A DNA stretch of 64,000 nucleotides from Agarivorans sp. TSD2052 (GTDB taxonomy: Bacteria; Pseudomonadota; Gammaproteobacteria; Enterobacterales; Celerinatantimonadaceae), in NCBI RefSeq assembly GCF_023238625.1, contig NZ_CP096670.1, forward strand, positions 2,655,501 to 2,719,500, read 5' to 3'. This document shows positions 18,682-27,312 of this stretch, one piece after another. Made by a program: the position numbers and the translations under genes. Under the pieces are notes generated by a model. That model worked only from the letters and a program-made list of their open reading frames with translations. It did not search any database and had not been told where the DNA came from. Numbering within the stretch: position 1 is the stretch's first letter; each line of letters starts with the position of its first letter.

Positions 18682-20802
18682 TTAGTCCTGTTCTTGGTAG
18701 ATTAAATCGCTACGAGCGTTTTCTAATAGATACCATTGGCTATTTTCTTGGCCTTCACTTTGCGCATATTCCAAAAACAGCGGATAGGCATCACCAATGC
18801 TGATTCGTTCAAAAGGATACTGCCAGTTGTAAGGCACTATGATTGCCCAAGGTAAGCCATTTTCATTTTGGTAGTAACTGCTCGCCGACGGGTTGGAGAC
18901 ATCATCAAAGCTGCCCCACAAGCTATCGCTAGCCATAGCTGTAGGCAGTTGATTCTTAACGTGGATTTCTAAGCCACGACCCGGAGAGCTTGCAAAATAA
19001 GGCGCTCGACTATGCTCGGTAGCATAAATAAAGGGATCAAAAGGAGCACTGGGTAATGAGCTTGAAGCTAGCCCCTCCAACATCGGTAACAGTACTTTAA
19101 AATGTAATTGACCAACGCCACGACAATCTGCTTGCGTTTTATAAAAATCACATTGGTTTTGATCATTAATATAGTCACGTACATCACTAGCAATAATGGC
19201 GGTTATATCGCTAGTATTCGCGTCTAGCACACTACTTGGCTGCAACTCGCCGTTGATTTCATAACGAATGGCAGCGCTGTCTACCAAAGATTTATCAATA
19301 CCTGGTATGCGTATAGCAAAGCCATTATGGAAGCTAGCCCCCACCGCTCTTACTTCGCCTTGTAACTCAATACGCGCGACATCGCCATTGCTAAAGCTGA
19401 GTACTTTGGTTTGCAAATTAACCACTAAGTCGTTGAGGTCGTAATCGCCAGCTGCTGGCCAATTGTCTTCAAACGCTACGGTGGCATAACCATCGGCACT
19501 GGGGTAATAACTCACTTGCGTTGCCGAGTCACCTACATATATCTGAACATCTTCCACTTCACCGTCAGGTGCACCGCCCGTTGCGGCATTGCCACCCGCC
19601 GAGCTAATTCGAAAACGCGCCCAACGGTCTCCACTTTCGTAGCCTTCAGGCACCGTCACTAACAATGATTGAACCCCAGCGACGACGGCTTGGTCAGTGA
19701 TAAGCTGTTCGTCTAGATCAAATACACCGTTACCGTTCAGGTCAATCCAGGCGCTCAAGTAACCGCTGGCCGAGCTATCAACTTGAATCACAAAGTCTAA
19801 GCCTACTTGCACATCAGTCACAAAAGCTATGCCATCTTCATCATCAAATAGCCGCGAGCTGTCATCACTTTTGGGGTAAACATAAGCATCAGCTTCACCA
19901 TCGACGTAGCTGCCTAAGCGAATACCACCTTCCACCAATTGATGCCTCGCTCCATTGCTGGCTAAAGACGTGCCAAAACTATCAGGCGCATCACCAAAAT
20001 CAATCGTGGCATCGTCAACAGCAACAATCGGTGCAATGGCACAACGCGCGCCATCGTTATTGCTTGAAGCTGGCCCCTGAGCATACAGTTCAGCCGTGGG
20101 CTGGGCTTGAGCAATATCAATTTGAAATACTAGCCCATCGTTATTACGGCTTATATACAAGTTACCGTCTACATCGAAATATACGGCGCCAAAGGTGCCG
20201 GTTTGCCCCACATTGGCTAAGTTTTCACTGGCCCCTGTACTGGGATTCACTTTCCATAATATGCCTCGGTTATCTACGCTATATAACATCCCATTATCTG
20301 GATGGAACGCCATGTCGAAGATGCGTAGATTTAACGTACTACCATCAACCACCCTCTCCATTTGAAGATAATCAGGAGCACCTTCATCAAGCGGAACACG
20401 ATATAAGCCACGCGAAGAGCCACTGCTATAGAGATAGTGGGCATTATTGTCTACTGCCACATCACCCACATAGAAGTTCACATTGCTATCAATGCCATTC
20501 CAGTTTAATGCTAAGGGCTCTACTTGGTAGTCGTTACCGATTCTTGCTAAGGTTCCATGCTGATAACTCCAGGCATATAAGTAGTCATCATGTAGGTTAA
20601 AACCAATAGCATTTAGCTTACCGCTGGTGCCCATATCGGTAGATAATGTTTGATAAAAACCAGTGGCGAGGTTTACACCAAATAACTGAGCGACATTTTG
20701 TTGAACTAAAAATGCTTGAGTGGGGCAACTTGAAAATGCAGCACCGTAACTACTCAACGGCGAGCAGATAACGGCAAAAGCCAGTGGTTTCCATAGTTTC
20801 AT
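18682..20802 (-). CDS. Secreted LruC-domain protein with beta-propeller-like and GEVED regions
   Basis: 706 residues. Signal peptide (about 1-23); a repeat region of propeller type (about 25-250; repeated DGNLYISRN / NGMLYSVDNRG blocks); a GEVED-type beta domain (about 265-450; IDFGDAPDSFGTS, DLNGNGVFDLDE that could bind calcium, DGEVEDVQIYVGD); and a C-terminal LruC domain (about 470-700; FEDNWPAAGDYDLNDLVVNL). LruC proteins are secreted or surface-associated and poorly characterised. The start ATG at 20802 has AGGA seven bases upstream; a TTG at 20808 lacks one. First gene behind a sigma-54 promoter shared in style with the polysaccharide operons. I infer a matrix or surface role. Confidence 0.85.
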   Translation of the reverse strand: MKLWKPLAFAVICSPLSSYGAAFSSCPTQAFLVQQNVAQLFGVNLATGFYQTLSTDMGTSGKLNAIGFNLHDDYLYAWSYQHGTLARIGNDYQVEPLALNWNGIDSNVNFYVGDVAVDNNAHYLYSSGSSRGLYRVPLDEGAPDYLQMERVVDGSTLNLRIFDMAFHPDNGMLYSVDNRGILWKVNPSTGASENLANVGQTGTFGAVYFDVDGNLYISRNNDGLVFQIDIAQAQPTAELYAQGPASSNNDGARCAIAPIVAVDDATIDFGDAPDSFGTSLASNGARHQLVEGGIRLGSYVDGEADAYVYPKSDDSSRLFDDEDGIAFVTDVQVGLDFVIQVDSSASGYLSAWIDLNGNGVFDLDEQLITDQAVVAGVQSLLVTVPEGYESGDRWARFRISSAGGNAATGGAPDGEVEDVQIYVGDSATQVSYYPSADGYATVAFEDNWPAAGDYDLNDLVVNLQTKVLSFSNGDVARIELQGEVRAVGASFHNGFAIRIPGIDKSLVDSAAIRYEINGELQPSSVLDANTSDITAIIASDVRDYINDQNQCDFYKTQADCRGVGQLHFKVLLPMLEGLASSSLPSAPFDPFIYATEHSRAPYFASSPGRGLEIHVKNQLPTAMASDSLWGSFDDVSNPSASSYYQNENGLPWAIIVPYNWQYPFERISIGDAYPLFLEYAQSEGQENSQWYLLENARSDLIYQEQD

Positions 20803-20846
20803 AATCAATCCTATCGTTTAGGGGACAGTGCCAATTACACCTACTC

Positions 20847-20862
20847 AGCAAAAGCCAGGCCA
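20847..20862 (-). promoter_or_regulatory. Sigma-54 promoter of the LruC operon
   Basis: Minus strand TGGCCTGGCTTTTGCT against consensus TGGCACGNNNNTTGCW: GG and GC are invariant with the right 10-base gap, and 10 of 12 defined positions match. Predicted start of transcription is near 20836, about 34 bases upstream of the ATG. Confidence 0.8.
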
Positions 20863-20923
20863 AAAATATAACCATATGATTTTTATGAATTATTAGATAG
20901 GTAAAGAATGAAATAAGCGCCCA

Positions 20924-20938
20924 TTCGCAAGTTGCAAA
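20924..20938. promoter_or_regulatory. LuxO/SypG-type activator site upstream of the LruC operon
   Basis: Plus TTCGCAAGTTGCAAA (minus TTTGCAACTTGCGAA), one mismatch from the LuxO consensus TTGCANNNTGCAA. It is centred about 69 bp upstream of the -24 element, suitable for a sigma-54 activator. Same sequence type at 30799-30813 and 38838-38850. Confidence 0.7.
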
Positions 20939-21034
20939 TAGGTGATGACACAGTGAGGTATTCTCGAAAAGAGCAAGGCTTAAAGTAAAAACCAGCCATA
21001 CTCATCAGCCTAACGCTAACCATGTTAGACCTAC

Positions 21035-21055
21035 AAAAAAGCCCTATTAAAGGGC
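21035..21055 (-). terminator. Rho-independent terminator of the syp-like operon
   Basis: Minus strand: stem GCCCT / AGGGC with loop TTAAT, followed by six T. It lies 31 bases past the stop of the sigma-54 activator gene, closing the seven-gene operon before the LruC unit. Confidence 0.8.
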
Positions 21056-21086
21056 GTTATTTACAGATGATTACTCGCCATAGGGC

Positions 21087-22517
21087 TTATGAGACTTCAG
21101 CCTCTTCCCAAGCTTGTTTTTTACGATAAATGGTTGAAGGGCTTACATCTAATAACTCAGCGGCTTTGGGGATATTGCCATCACAATGATCAATGGCATG
21201 CTCTATCGCCTCTTTTTCAGTGATCCATAAAGGTTGGATTTGATATTGGCTAGTCCCGGTGAGTTGCGCATTATTGCTTAGGTCCTCTAACTCTTCTGCA
21301 TGGCGACCATCTTTGCCAATGGTACCTTCGGGTACAAGTACATTAAGAGGAGGGGGAAGCTGGCTGGCCAATACCTCTTTTCCATCATGTAATACGCAGA
21401 TGTTACGAATAACATTCTGTAATTGGCGTACATTACCGGGCCAATCATAATTGCTCATCACGGTGGCGGTAAGACTAGAAAAACGACGAAACTGTTTCCC
21501 CTCTTCTTTGGCATAACGACGTAAGAACTTTTGAGCGATGCCTGGCACATCTAAACCGCGCTCGCGTAAAGGGGGAAGATGGATCGGCACAACGTATAAA
21601 CGATAATAAAGATCTTCTCTAAAACGCCCTGCTTGCACTTCCTCCCATGGGTCGCGGTTTGTGGCGCATAAAAAGCGTACATCCACCTGCTCTTCTTGGC
21701 TTCCACCCACCTTTTGAAAACGCCCCGTTTGCACAAAACGTAACAGCTTGGTTTGCAAATCCATGTCCATTTCGCCGATTTCATCTAAGAACAAGGTACC
21801 GCCATGGGCCTGTGAAGCGGCCCCTGCGCGCTGTGCTGACGCTCCGGTAAAGGCGCCTTTAACATGACCAAAAATTTCGCTTTCCATTAGATCTTTAGGT
21901 ATCGCACCGCAGTTGATCGCAACAAACGGCTTTTCAGCACGCCCTCCTTGTTTGTGAATTGCTTCAGCGCACACTTCTTTACCAGTGCCACTTTCACCGG
22001 TAATAAACACTGTGGCTTTGCTAGGTGCTACCGCTTCAATCATTCGGTAAACATTCTGCATCGACAAGCTCGCACCGATAAAACCATGAAAACTGTCGCG
22101 ACCAGCGTCAGCTTGGTAGTCTTCGACTAGAGATTTGAGTTTGTGTAAGTTGAGCGCATTATTAACGGTTACCTTTAAGCGGCTCGCATCGAAGGGTTTC
22201 TCAATGAAATCAACCACGCCCAAACGCATAGAATCAACCGCTATATCTACCGAACCATACGCGGTAATAATAATCACCGAGGTAGGCAGGCTACGTTCCA
22301 CCATCCATTCTAGAACTTGCATGCCTCCCATATCAGGAAGGTTTAAGTCCAGTAGCATCACTTGTGGTGACTGCTTAGACAAAAATTCGATGGCAGCACC
22401 GCCAGTGGCGACACGTTCCAACTTTAAGTTTTCTTTACTAAGATACGCTTTATAGGTAGCGGCTAATGTTTCACTGTCCTCTACCAACAACACCGAGGCT
22501 TTTAACTCAGTTCCCAT
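21087..22517 (-). CDS. LuxO/SypG-type sigma-54-dependent response regulator
   Basis: 476 residues. Receiver (about 8-125; phospho-acceptor Asp in VMLLDLNLPDMGG, Lys in EKPFDASR); AAA+ sigma-54 activation domain (about 150-385; Walker A GESGTGKE, sigma-54 contact loop ESEIFGHVKGAFTGA, Walker B GGTLFLDEIGEMD, arginine finger region FREDLYYRL); C-terminal Fis-type HTH (about 430-472; IPKAAELLDVSPSTIYRKKQ), very like that of LuxO. In Vibrio fischeri SypG activates the syp operons. RBS GGGAG lies five bases before the ATG. It follows the hybrid kinase by 14 bases, and its predicted sites lie before all three polysaccharide-related operons here. Confidence 0.93.
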   Translation of the reverse strand: MGTELKASVLLVEDSETLAATYKAYLSKENLKLERVATGGAAIEFLSKQSPQVMLLDLNLPDMGGMQVLEWMVERSLPTSVIIITAYGSVDIAVDSMRLGVVDFIEKPFDASRLKVTVNNALNLHKLKSLVEDYQADAGRDSFHGFIGASLSMQNVYRMIEAVAPSKATVFITGESGTGKEVCAEAIHKQGGRAEKPFVAINCGAIPKDLMESEIFGHVKGAFTGASAQRAGAASQAHGGTLFLDEIGEMDMDLQTKLLRFVQTGRFQKVGGSQEEQVDVRFLCATNRDPWEEVQAGRFREDLYYRLYVVPIHLPPLRERGLDVPGIAQKFLRRYAKEEGKQFRRFSSLTATVMSNYDWPGNVRQLQNVIRNICVLHDGKEVLASQLPPPLNVLVPEGTIGKDGRHAEELEDLSNNAQLTGTSQYQIQPLWITEKEAIEHAIDHCDGNIPKAAELLDVSPSTIYRKKQAWEEAEVS

Positions 22518-22531
22518 AGTATCTCCCTAGG

Positions 22532-25500
22532 CTATGCTATTACTGTTTTTTCAAACTGCTTAATCGCGGCAATAGTTTGCTCTACGGTGTTAGCTAATTT
22601 TGGTATTTGTTCATCTAAAGCCTTCAGGTCAGACGCTTTGCCTGCAAGCTCTATGACCAACGCTAATTTGCGTAAACGTTCACCGCCAAAGGTCGCCACG
22701 TTTCCTTTCATGGTATGTGCGGCTAGCGTTATATCATTAAAAGCCCGCCGTTGATGTGCATGCTGAATACTGCTTAACTGCTGCTCGGTTTCTTGATACA
22801 GCAACGATAGCATTAATGGCAATGCTTCGGTGCCAGCATCTTTAACCAGTTGATTCAGTACCTGCCTATCAAGTAGCAACGATAAATCTTGTTCGGGTTC
22901 AACCGACACCAAGTCTGAAGAAGATGACGCGATAAGCATCTGTTCATCTTTAAGTTCGATAGCTTCAGATCCATCATCATTGCCTAAACGAGGTTGAACT
23001 GGCGCTAATATTTGTGGTTTATCATTAAACCACTGAACCAGTTTAGCCCTAAGTAAAGGAATGTCGATAGGCTTGGTGATAAAATCATTCATACCTGCAG
23101 AAAAACAGGCTTGCTTATCTTCGGCAAAGGCGTTGGCGGTCATCGCCAGGATCGGAGTATGTTGATTAGGCCCTTCCATTTCCCGAATATTTCGGGTGGC
23201 AGATAAACCATCCATAACTGGCATCGCCATATCCATAAGGATGACATCATAGTGGTTCTCAGCACAAAGTTCGACGGCGATTTGACCGTTTTCAGCACAA
23301 CTCAACTCTTTAACAAAATCCTTTAACACCTGGGTGACTACCGTCCGATTCATCGCGCTGTCTTCCACTAACAACACGGTTGCGTTGTTAGCCGAACGGT
23401 CACTCGGCACGGGTTGTTCGAACGCCTCATCAAGTTGAATTGCAGGGGCATGTCGCCCTCTAAATGGAAACTTAACAGTAAATGTTGTTCCCCGCCCTAC
23501 CTCACTGTCCACATGAATCTCGCCCCCCATTTTCTCAACCAATTGACGAGTAATGGCTAAACCCAAGCCTGTACCAGAATAGCGTTTACTGACACCACTT
23601 TCTACTTGGAAAAACTCCTCAAAAAGGCGTTCTTTATCTTCCTTCTCAATCCCAATTCCCGTGTCTTTTACTAACAATTCGATACCATAAGGATGGGTGG
23701 AGCTTAAGGCTAAAGTCACCCCTCCTTCTTGGGTAAACTTAATCGCATTCCCCATCAGGTTAAATACAATTTGTCTAAAGCGGAGCGGCTCTCCAAAGTA
23801 CTCAGGCAAGATGTCATCATCAATGTGCAGTTCAAACTGCAAAGCTTTTTGCTGAGCGGAAGTACTAAACAATTTGACTATACTATTAAGCGTTTCTGAT
23901 GCCGAAAACCACTCATTATTAAATTCAAGTTGCCCTGCTTCAATTTTAGAAAAATCAAGCACATTGTTCACTAAAGCCATTAAGGTATGGCCTGCTTCAT
24001 TACCCGTATCAACAAACCCTTGTTGCTCAAGGCTAAGGTCAGTTTCTTTAAGAATTTGATACATATTGATGATAGCGTTTAGTGGGGTGCGAATCTCGTG
24101 ACTCATACTGGCTAAAAACCGGCTTTTAGCCAGACTAGCCGCTTCGGCATCATGCTTAGCGCGCTCAAGTGATTTTTCAACTGCTTTTTGGGCACTTAAA
24201 TCGGTAAAATGAGCGACATAATGGCTCAGCTTACCCTCGTTATCTTTGACTGATGAAACACTTAGCCACTCAGGTAATAAGTCACCATTTTTACGTCGAT
24301 TAACAATTTCTCCTGACCATTCGCCGCGCTCTCTAAGGCTGTCCCACATGTCGTCATAAAAGTCTTTGCCGTGCTCGCCTGAGCTTAAAATGGAAGGTTT
24401 CTGACCGATAGCTTCTGCTTCTGTGTAACCGGTTATTCGAGTAAATGCGTGATTAACTCGCACGATTTGAGCATTATGGTTAGTGATAAAAATAGCCTCA
24501 TTGGCATCAAACGCTTCTGCGGCCAGCTTCAACTCTTGCTCAGTACGCTTTCTATCGGAGATATCCCGCATAAAGGCAGTAAAGATTGTATCATCCCCCA
24601 CCTCTACCGAACTTATGGTCAACTCAGATAAAAACTCATGCCCCTCTTTGTGTAGTGCGGGTAGCTCAAGTCGTTGCCCTAGTACGGGAGCTTCACCGGT
24701 ATCTCTATAATGCTGCATGCCATTTCGATGCATTTCTCTAAAGGCTTCAGGCACAATAAAACTAGCCAGTTCTTGGCCAACAATTTCATCTCGAGAAAAG
24801 CCAAAGATGCGCTCTGCACTTTGGCTAAACTCCAGCACATAGCCATGTCGATCGGTAGTAATTACCGCATCCATGGCCGAGCTAATGGTAGCTTTCAAGA
24901 TAGATTGGTTTTGCTCCAGCTCAAGCGCTAACTTTTCTTGCCCTTCAATCGCTTCTCTAAACTCAATATGCGATTGCTCTAAAGCCGCTGACATTTTATT
25001 AAAGGCGCGAGATACCTCCGATATTTCATCTCGGCCTTTTACCGCGAGCTGAAAACCAGGGCCGACTTGAGTAATGGTTTTGGCAGCATCTCTAAGGCCA
25101 GCAAGCTGACGAGTTAAATAAGTGCCTAACAGAAAAGAAAACAGCGCGACTAACGTAATCTCTAACAGAGCAATGCTCACCCCAAAAGAGCTAGCCTCAG
25201 AAATTAAAGCAGGCAAACCGTGATCATAAATACCAATTTGTATGTGACCATATAGCTTGTTGCCAATGATGACTTCAGTGTCGGTTTCAAAAATTTTGTG
25301 CGCATTATCAAAGTCGGCGTTTTGTTCAGTGCTAGCGGGCGGCTCTGTGCCACCTTTAGAGAGTAGTCGCTGGTTCTGGTCAGTAATGATGACATAAGCG
25401 ACATCTTTCTGAGCAGAAAATTCTTCGGTAAGGCTATCGAGAGTCGCCAAATCGGTAGTAATAATGGCGTTTTTAGTTGTAGAGGCAAACAGTGAAGACA

Positions 25501-25639
25501 TCATGCGGCCATGTTGCTCGACCTGTAACTCATTAGAGTCATATAACCAGCCAATACTACTATAAACCAGTACGCCCAAAAGCACTGACTCTATCAGCGC
25601 TATACCCACTACCGTTTTCGCTTTAAAGCTAAGATTCAT
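22532..25639 (-). CDS. SypF-like hybrid sensor histidine kinase (PAS-HK-REC-Hpt)
   Basis: 1035 residues, inner membrane. Two membrane helices (about 9-31, 150-173) flank a small periplasmic sensor; then HAMP (about 175-228), two PAS domains (about 245-370, 370-490), HisKA with SMSHEIRTPLNAI, HATPase with GTGLGLAITRQLV, a receiver (VILMDMAMPVMDG) and a C-terminal Hpt domain (AAHTMKGNVATFGGERL). It holds a complete phosphorelay apart from the final regulator, which is encoded next. In V. fischeri SypF controls SypG through its Hpt domain. The signal is unknown; the PhnD-like gene upstream is a candidate input. Confidence 0.93.
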   Translation of the reverse strand: MNLSFKAKTVVGIALIESVLLGVLVYSSIGWLYDSNELQVEQHGRMMSSLFASTTKNAIITTDLATLDSLTEEFSAQKDVAYVIITDQNQRLLSKGGTEPPASTEQNADFDNAHKIFETDTEVIIGNKLYGHIQIGIYDHGLPALISEASSFGVSIALLEITLVALFSFLLGTYLTRQLAGLRDAAKTITQVGPGFQLAVKGRDEISEVSRAFNKMSAALEQSHIEFREAIEGQEKLALELEQNQSILKATISSAMDAVITTDRHGYVLEFSQSAERIFGFSRDEIVGQELASFIVPEAFREMHRNGMQHYRDTGEAPVLGQRLELPALHKEGHEFLSELTISSVEVGDDTIFTAFMRDISDRKRTEQELKLAAEAFDANEAIFITNHNAQIVRVNHAFTRITGYTEAEAIGQKPSILSSGEHGKDFYDDMWDSLRERGEWSGEIVNRRKNGDLLPEWLSVSSVKDNEGKLSHYVAHFTDLSAQKAVEKSLERAKHDAEAASLAKSRFLASMSHEIRTPLNAIINMYQILKETDLSLEQQGFVDTGNEAGHTLMALVNNVLDFSKIEAGQLEFNNEWFSASETLNSIVKLFSTSAQQKALQFELHIDDDILPEYFGEPLRFRQIVFNLMGNAIKFTQEGGVTLALSSTHPYGIELLVKDTGIGIEKEDKERLFEEFFQVESGVSKRYSGTGLGLAITRQLVEKMGGEIHVDSEVGRGTTFTVKFPFRGRHAPAIQLDEAFEQPVPSDRSANNATVLLVEDSAMNRTVVTQVLKDFVKELSCAENGQIAVELCAENHYDVILMDMAMPVMDGLSATRNIREMEGPNQHTPILAMTANAFAEDKQACFSAGMNDFITKPIDIPLLRAKLVQWFNDKPQILAPVQPRLGNDDGSEAIELKDEQMLIASSSSDLVSVEPEQDLSLLLDRQVLNQLVKDAGTEALPLMLSLLYQETEQQLSSIQHAHQRRAFNDITLAAHTMKGNVATFGGERLRKLALVIELAGKASDLKALDEQIPKLANTVEQTIAAIKQFEKTVIA

Positions 25640-25670
25640 CGCGCCTATTCATCCTTGTTAACAAGGCTGG

Positions 25671-26612
25671 TCAATGATGAGTATCACCTATTTTAAGTTG
25701 CCTCACATCATCCCAATCTTTGTCTTTGGCTAATACAAAACCTTTCATATTTAAGTCTTTCAATAAGACTTGCTGTTCTGGTTTGCTGTCCATTTCAAGC
25801 ATTGCTCGTTGCACACTGAGCACCACCGCTTCAGGCACCCTTGGATGAGCAGCAATAGCATGAGGTGTAAAATCAGGCGACTTCCACAACACTTTTAGCT
25901 GCTCAGTGATGGTCGAATCGCTATTAGCAAAAGTGCGAGGGATCCCGCCACCAGCTGGATATAAACCCGCCGCTACCACTCTGTAAACCGAATCATGAGA
26001 CCCCACATACTTGGGCGTAAAGTCGACCCCTTGTTGAGTCAAATACCCTCTAGTCACCACGCTCGCGGCAAACGCTCGAGGTGCAGGAAAGGCTAACGTT
26101 TGGTCATTGAGCTGCTGAACACTAGTGACATTAATATCACTATCAGCTCTTACCACTATAATACCATTTAGTCGTTTGTCTTTAGATTTCGCAAATGCCC
26201 GATAACCAGGATGCGCGGAATAGACCTGATAATGATAAGGGTTCATGTAGGCAAAATCGTATTCTCCACTGGCTAAACGCTTCTCAAATTCAGGAATACT
26301 CGGTGCGGTTTTAAATTCCACTTGGTAATGGCTTTCAACACTAAGCGCATCCAAAAAAGGGCTCCATAGAACAGCTAAACGCGTCGCCGATTGCTGAGGC
26401 ACCACCCCAAAAGTGTAAATTTTTGGCGCTGCTTTCACTTGTAAAACCACAAAAATAAGCAGTAGCGCGATGACAATAAGCAGGGTTGCCTTTATCTGTG
26501 TTCTTCGCCGAGCTTTGTATTTTTTACTTTTCAGCTCCAGTATTTCAATATCCGGCTTTTGCTTGCTCAATTTGCTCCTTACTCCAGTTAACGCTTGTAT
26601 AGTAAAAAACAT
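25671..26612 (-). CDS. PhnD-like periplasmic binding protein, membrane-anchored
   Basis: 313 residues. Unlike an ordinary exported binding protein it has a basic cytoplasmic N-terminus of about 44 residues, then one membrane helix (about 45-62) and a PhnD-type domain (about 68-300; FGVVPQQSATRLAVLWSPFL, YDFAYMNPYHYQVY). PhnD proteins bind phosphonates or phosphate-like ligands for ABC uptake, but no permease or ATPase is encoded here. It lies between the SypD-like gene and the hybrid kinase, where Vibrio has sypE. I infer a ligand sensor that acts on the kinase. RBS AAGGG precedes the ATG. Confidence 0.85.
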   Translation of the reverse strand: MFFTIQALTGVRSKLSKQKPDIEILELKSKKYKARRRTQIKATLLIVIALLLIFVVLQVKAAPKIYTFGVVPQQSATRLAVLWSPFLDALSVESHYQVEFKTAPSIPEFEKRLASGEYDFAYMNPYHYQVYSAHPGYRAFAKSKDKRLNGIIVVRADSDINVTSVQQLNDQTLAFPAPRAFAASVVTRGYLTQQGVDFTPKYVGSHDSVYRVVAAGLYPAGGGIPRTFANSDSTITEQLKVLWKSPDFTPHAIAAHPRVPEAVVLSVQRAMLEMDSKPEQQVLLKDLNMKGFVLAKDKDWDDVRQLKIGDTHH

Positions 26613-26613
26613 A

Positions 26614-27312
26614 TCACACCCTTATTGAAAGTAGTTGAGAGTTAATAAGTATTCTTTGTACATATCGCTTGAAACGAGGAAACAAAACAGTAATACGTGA
26701 GGTTTCTCTCAATAATTCTGATTTCAAACTAGGGTTAAAGCGATCGTTCATCACAACCCCAATCAGCCTCACGTCATCAGTACGTAAGTCAGCAATCGCC
26801 GATTCAAAAGCCGGCCGTGAGGTTAACCCAGCCATCATGGTTATAATGCTGGCATCACAGCTTGATAAGGCTCGCTGAGCAGAGATATTACCGCCATTGT
26901 TTTGATTAACCGCAGATGTATCAACCAACACCAACTGATAGCTTTCTTTCCATTGCTCAACCCACTGCTCAATCACTCCGGGCTCTTTAAGGGAAAGCAA
27001 TGAAGCTTTGTCGTTTGGACTAGGTAAATAATCAATCCCAGTGTGAGGGTCTTTAATCACTCCTTGTACCTTTCCCTTATCCCAGCCTAAATCAAATAGC
27101 GGTATATCGAATTGTCGAGGGTGATGCAGATTGAAATCGACCACCAATACCCTGCGATTAGCCGCTGCGGCCCGCCTCGCTATGGCATCGACAAGGGTTG
27201 ACACACCTTCTTCCGGTTGTGCTGAACTCACTCCAATGCAAGAGCTTTGTGCCACTGGTAAGCGTTGATACACTCGCTCTAACTCTTGGTAATTCGAAGG
27301 TAAACTAATCAT
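26614..27312 (-). CDS. SypD-like CpsD/CapB family ATPase with degenerate P-loop
   Basis: 232 residues, the fold of BY-kinases and MinD-type ATPases. The Walker A region reads SSAQPEEGVSTL where kinases have GEGKST, so the Lys and first Gly are replaced. The Walker A' region VLVVDFNLHHPRQFD keeps the Asp. There is no Tyr-rich C-terminal tail. BY-kinases pair with Wzz proteins to control chain length; this copy may be a non-catalytic partner. Its start overlaps the stop of the SLBB gene by four bases (ATGA), so they are translationally coupled. Confidence 0.82.
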   Translation of the reverse strand: MISLPSNYQELERVYQRLPVAQSSCIGVSSAQPEEGVSTLVDAIARRAAAANRRVLVVDFNLHHPRQFDIPLFDLGWDKGKVQGVIKDPHTGIDYLPSPNDKASLLSLKEPGVIEQWVEQWKESYQLVLVDTSAVNQNNGGNISAQRALSSCDASIITMMAGLTSRPAFESAIADLRTDDVRLIGVVMNDRFNPSLKSELLRETSRITVLFPRFKRYVQRILINSQLLSIRV

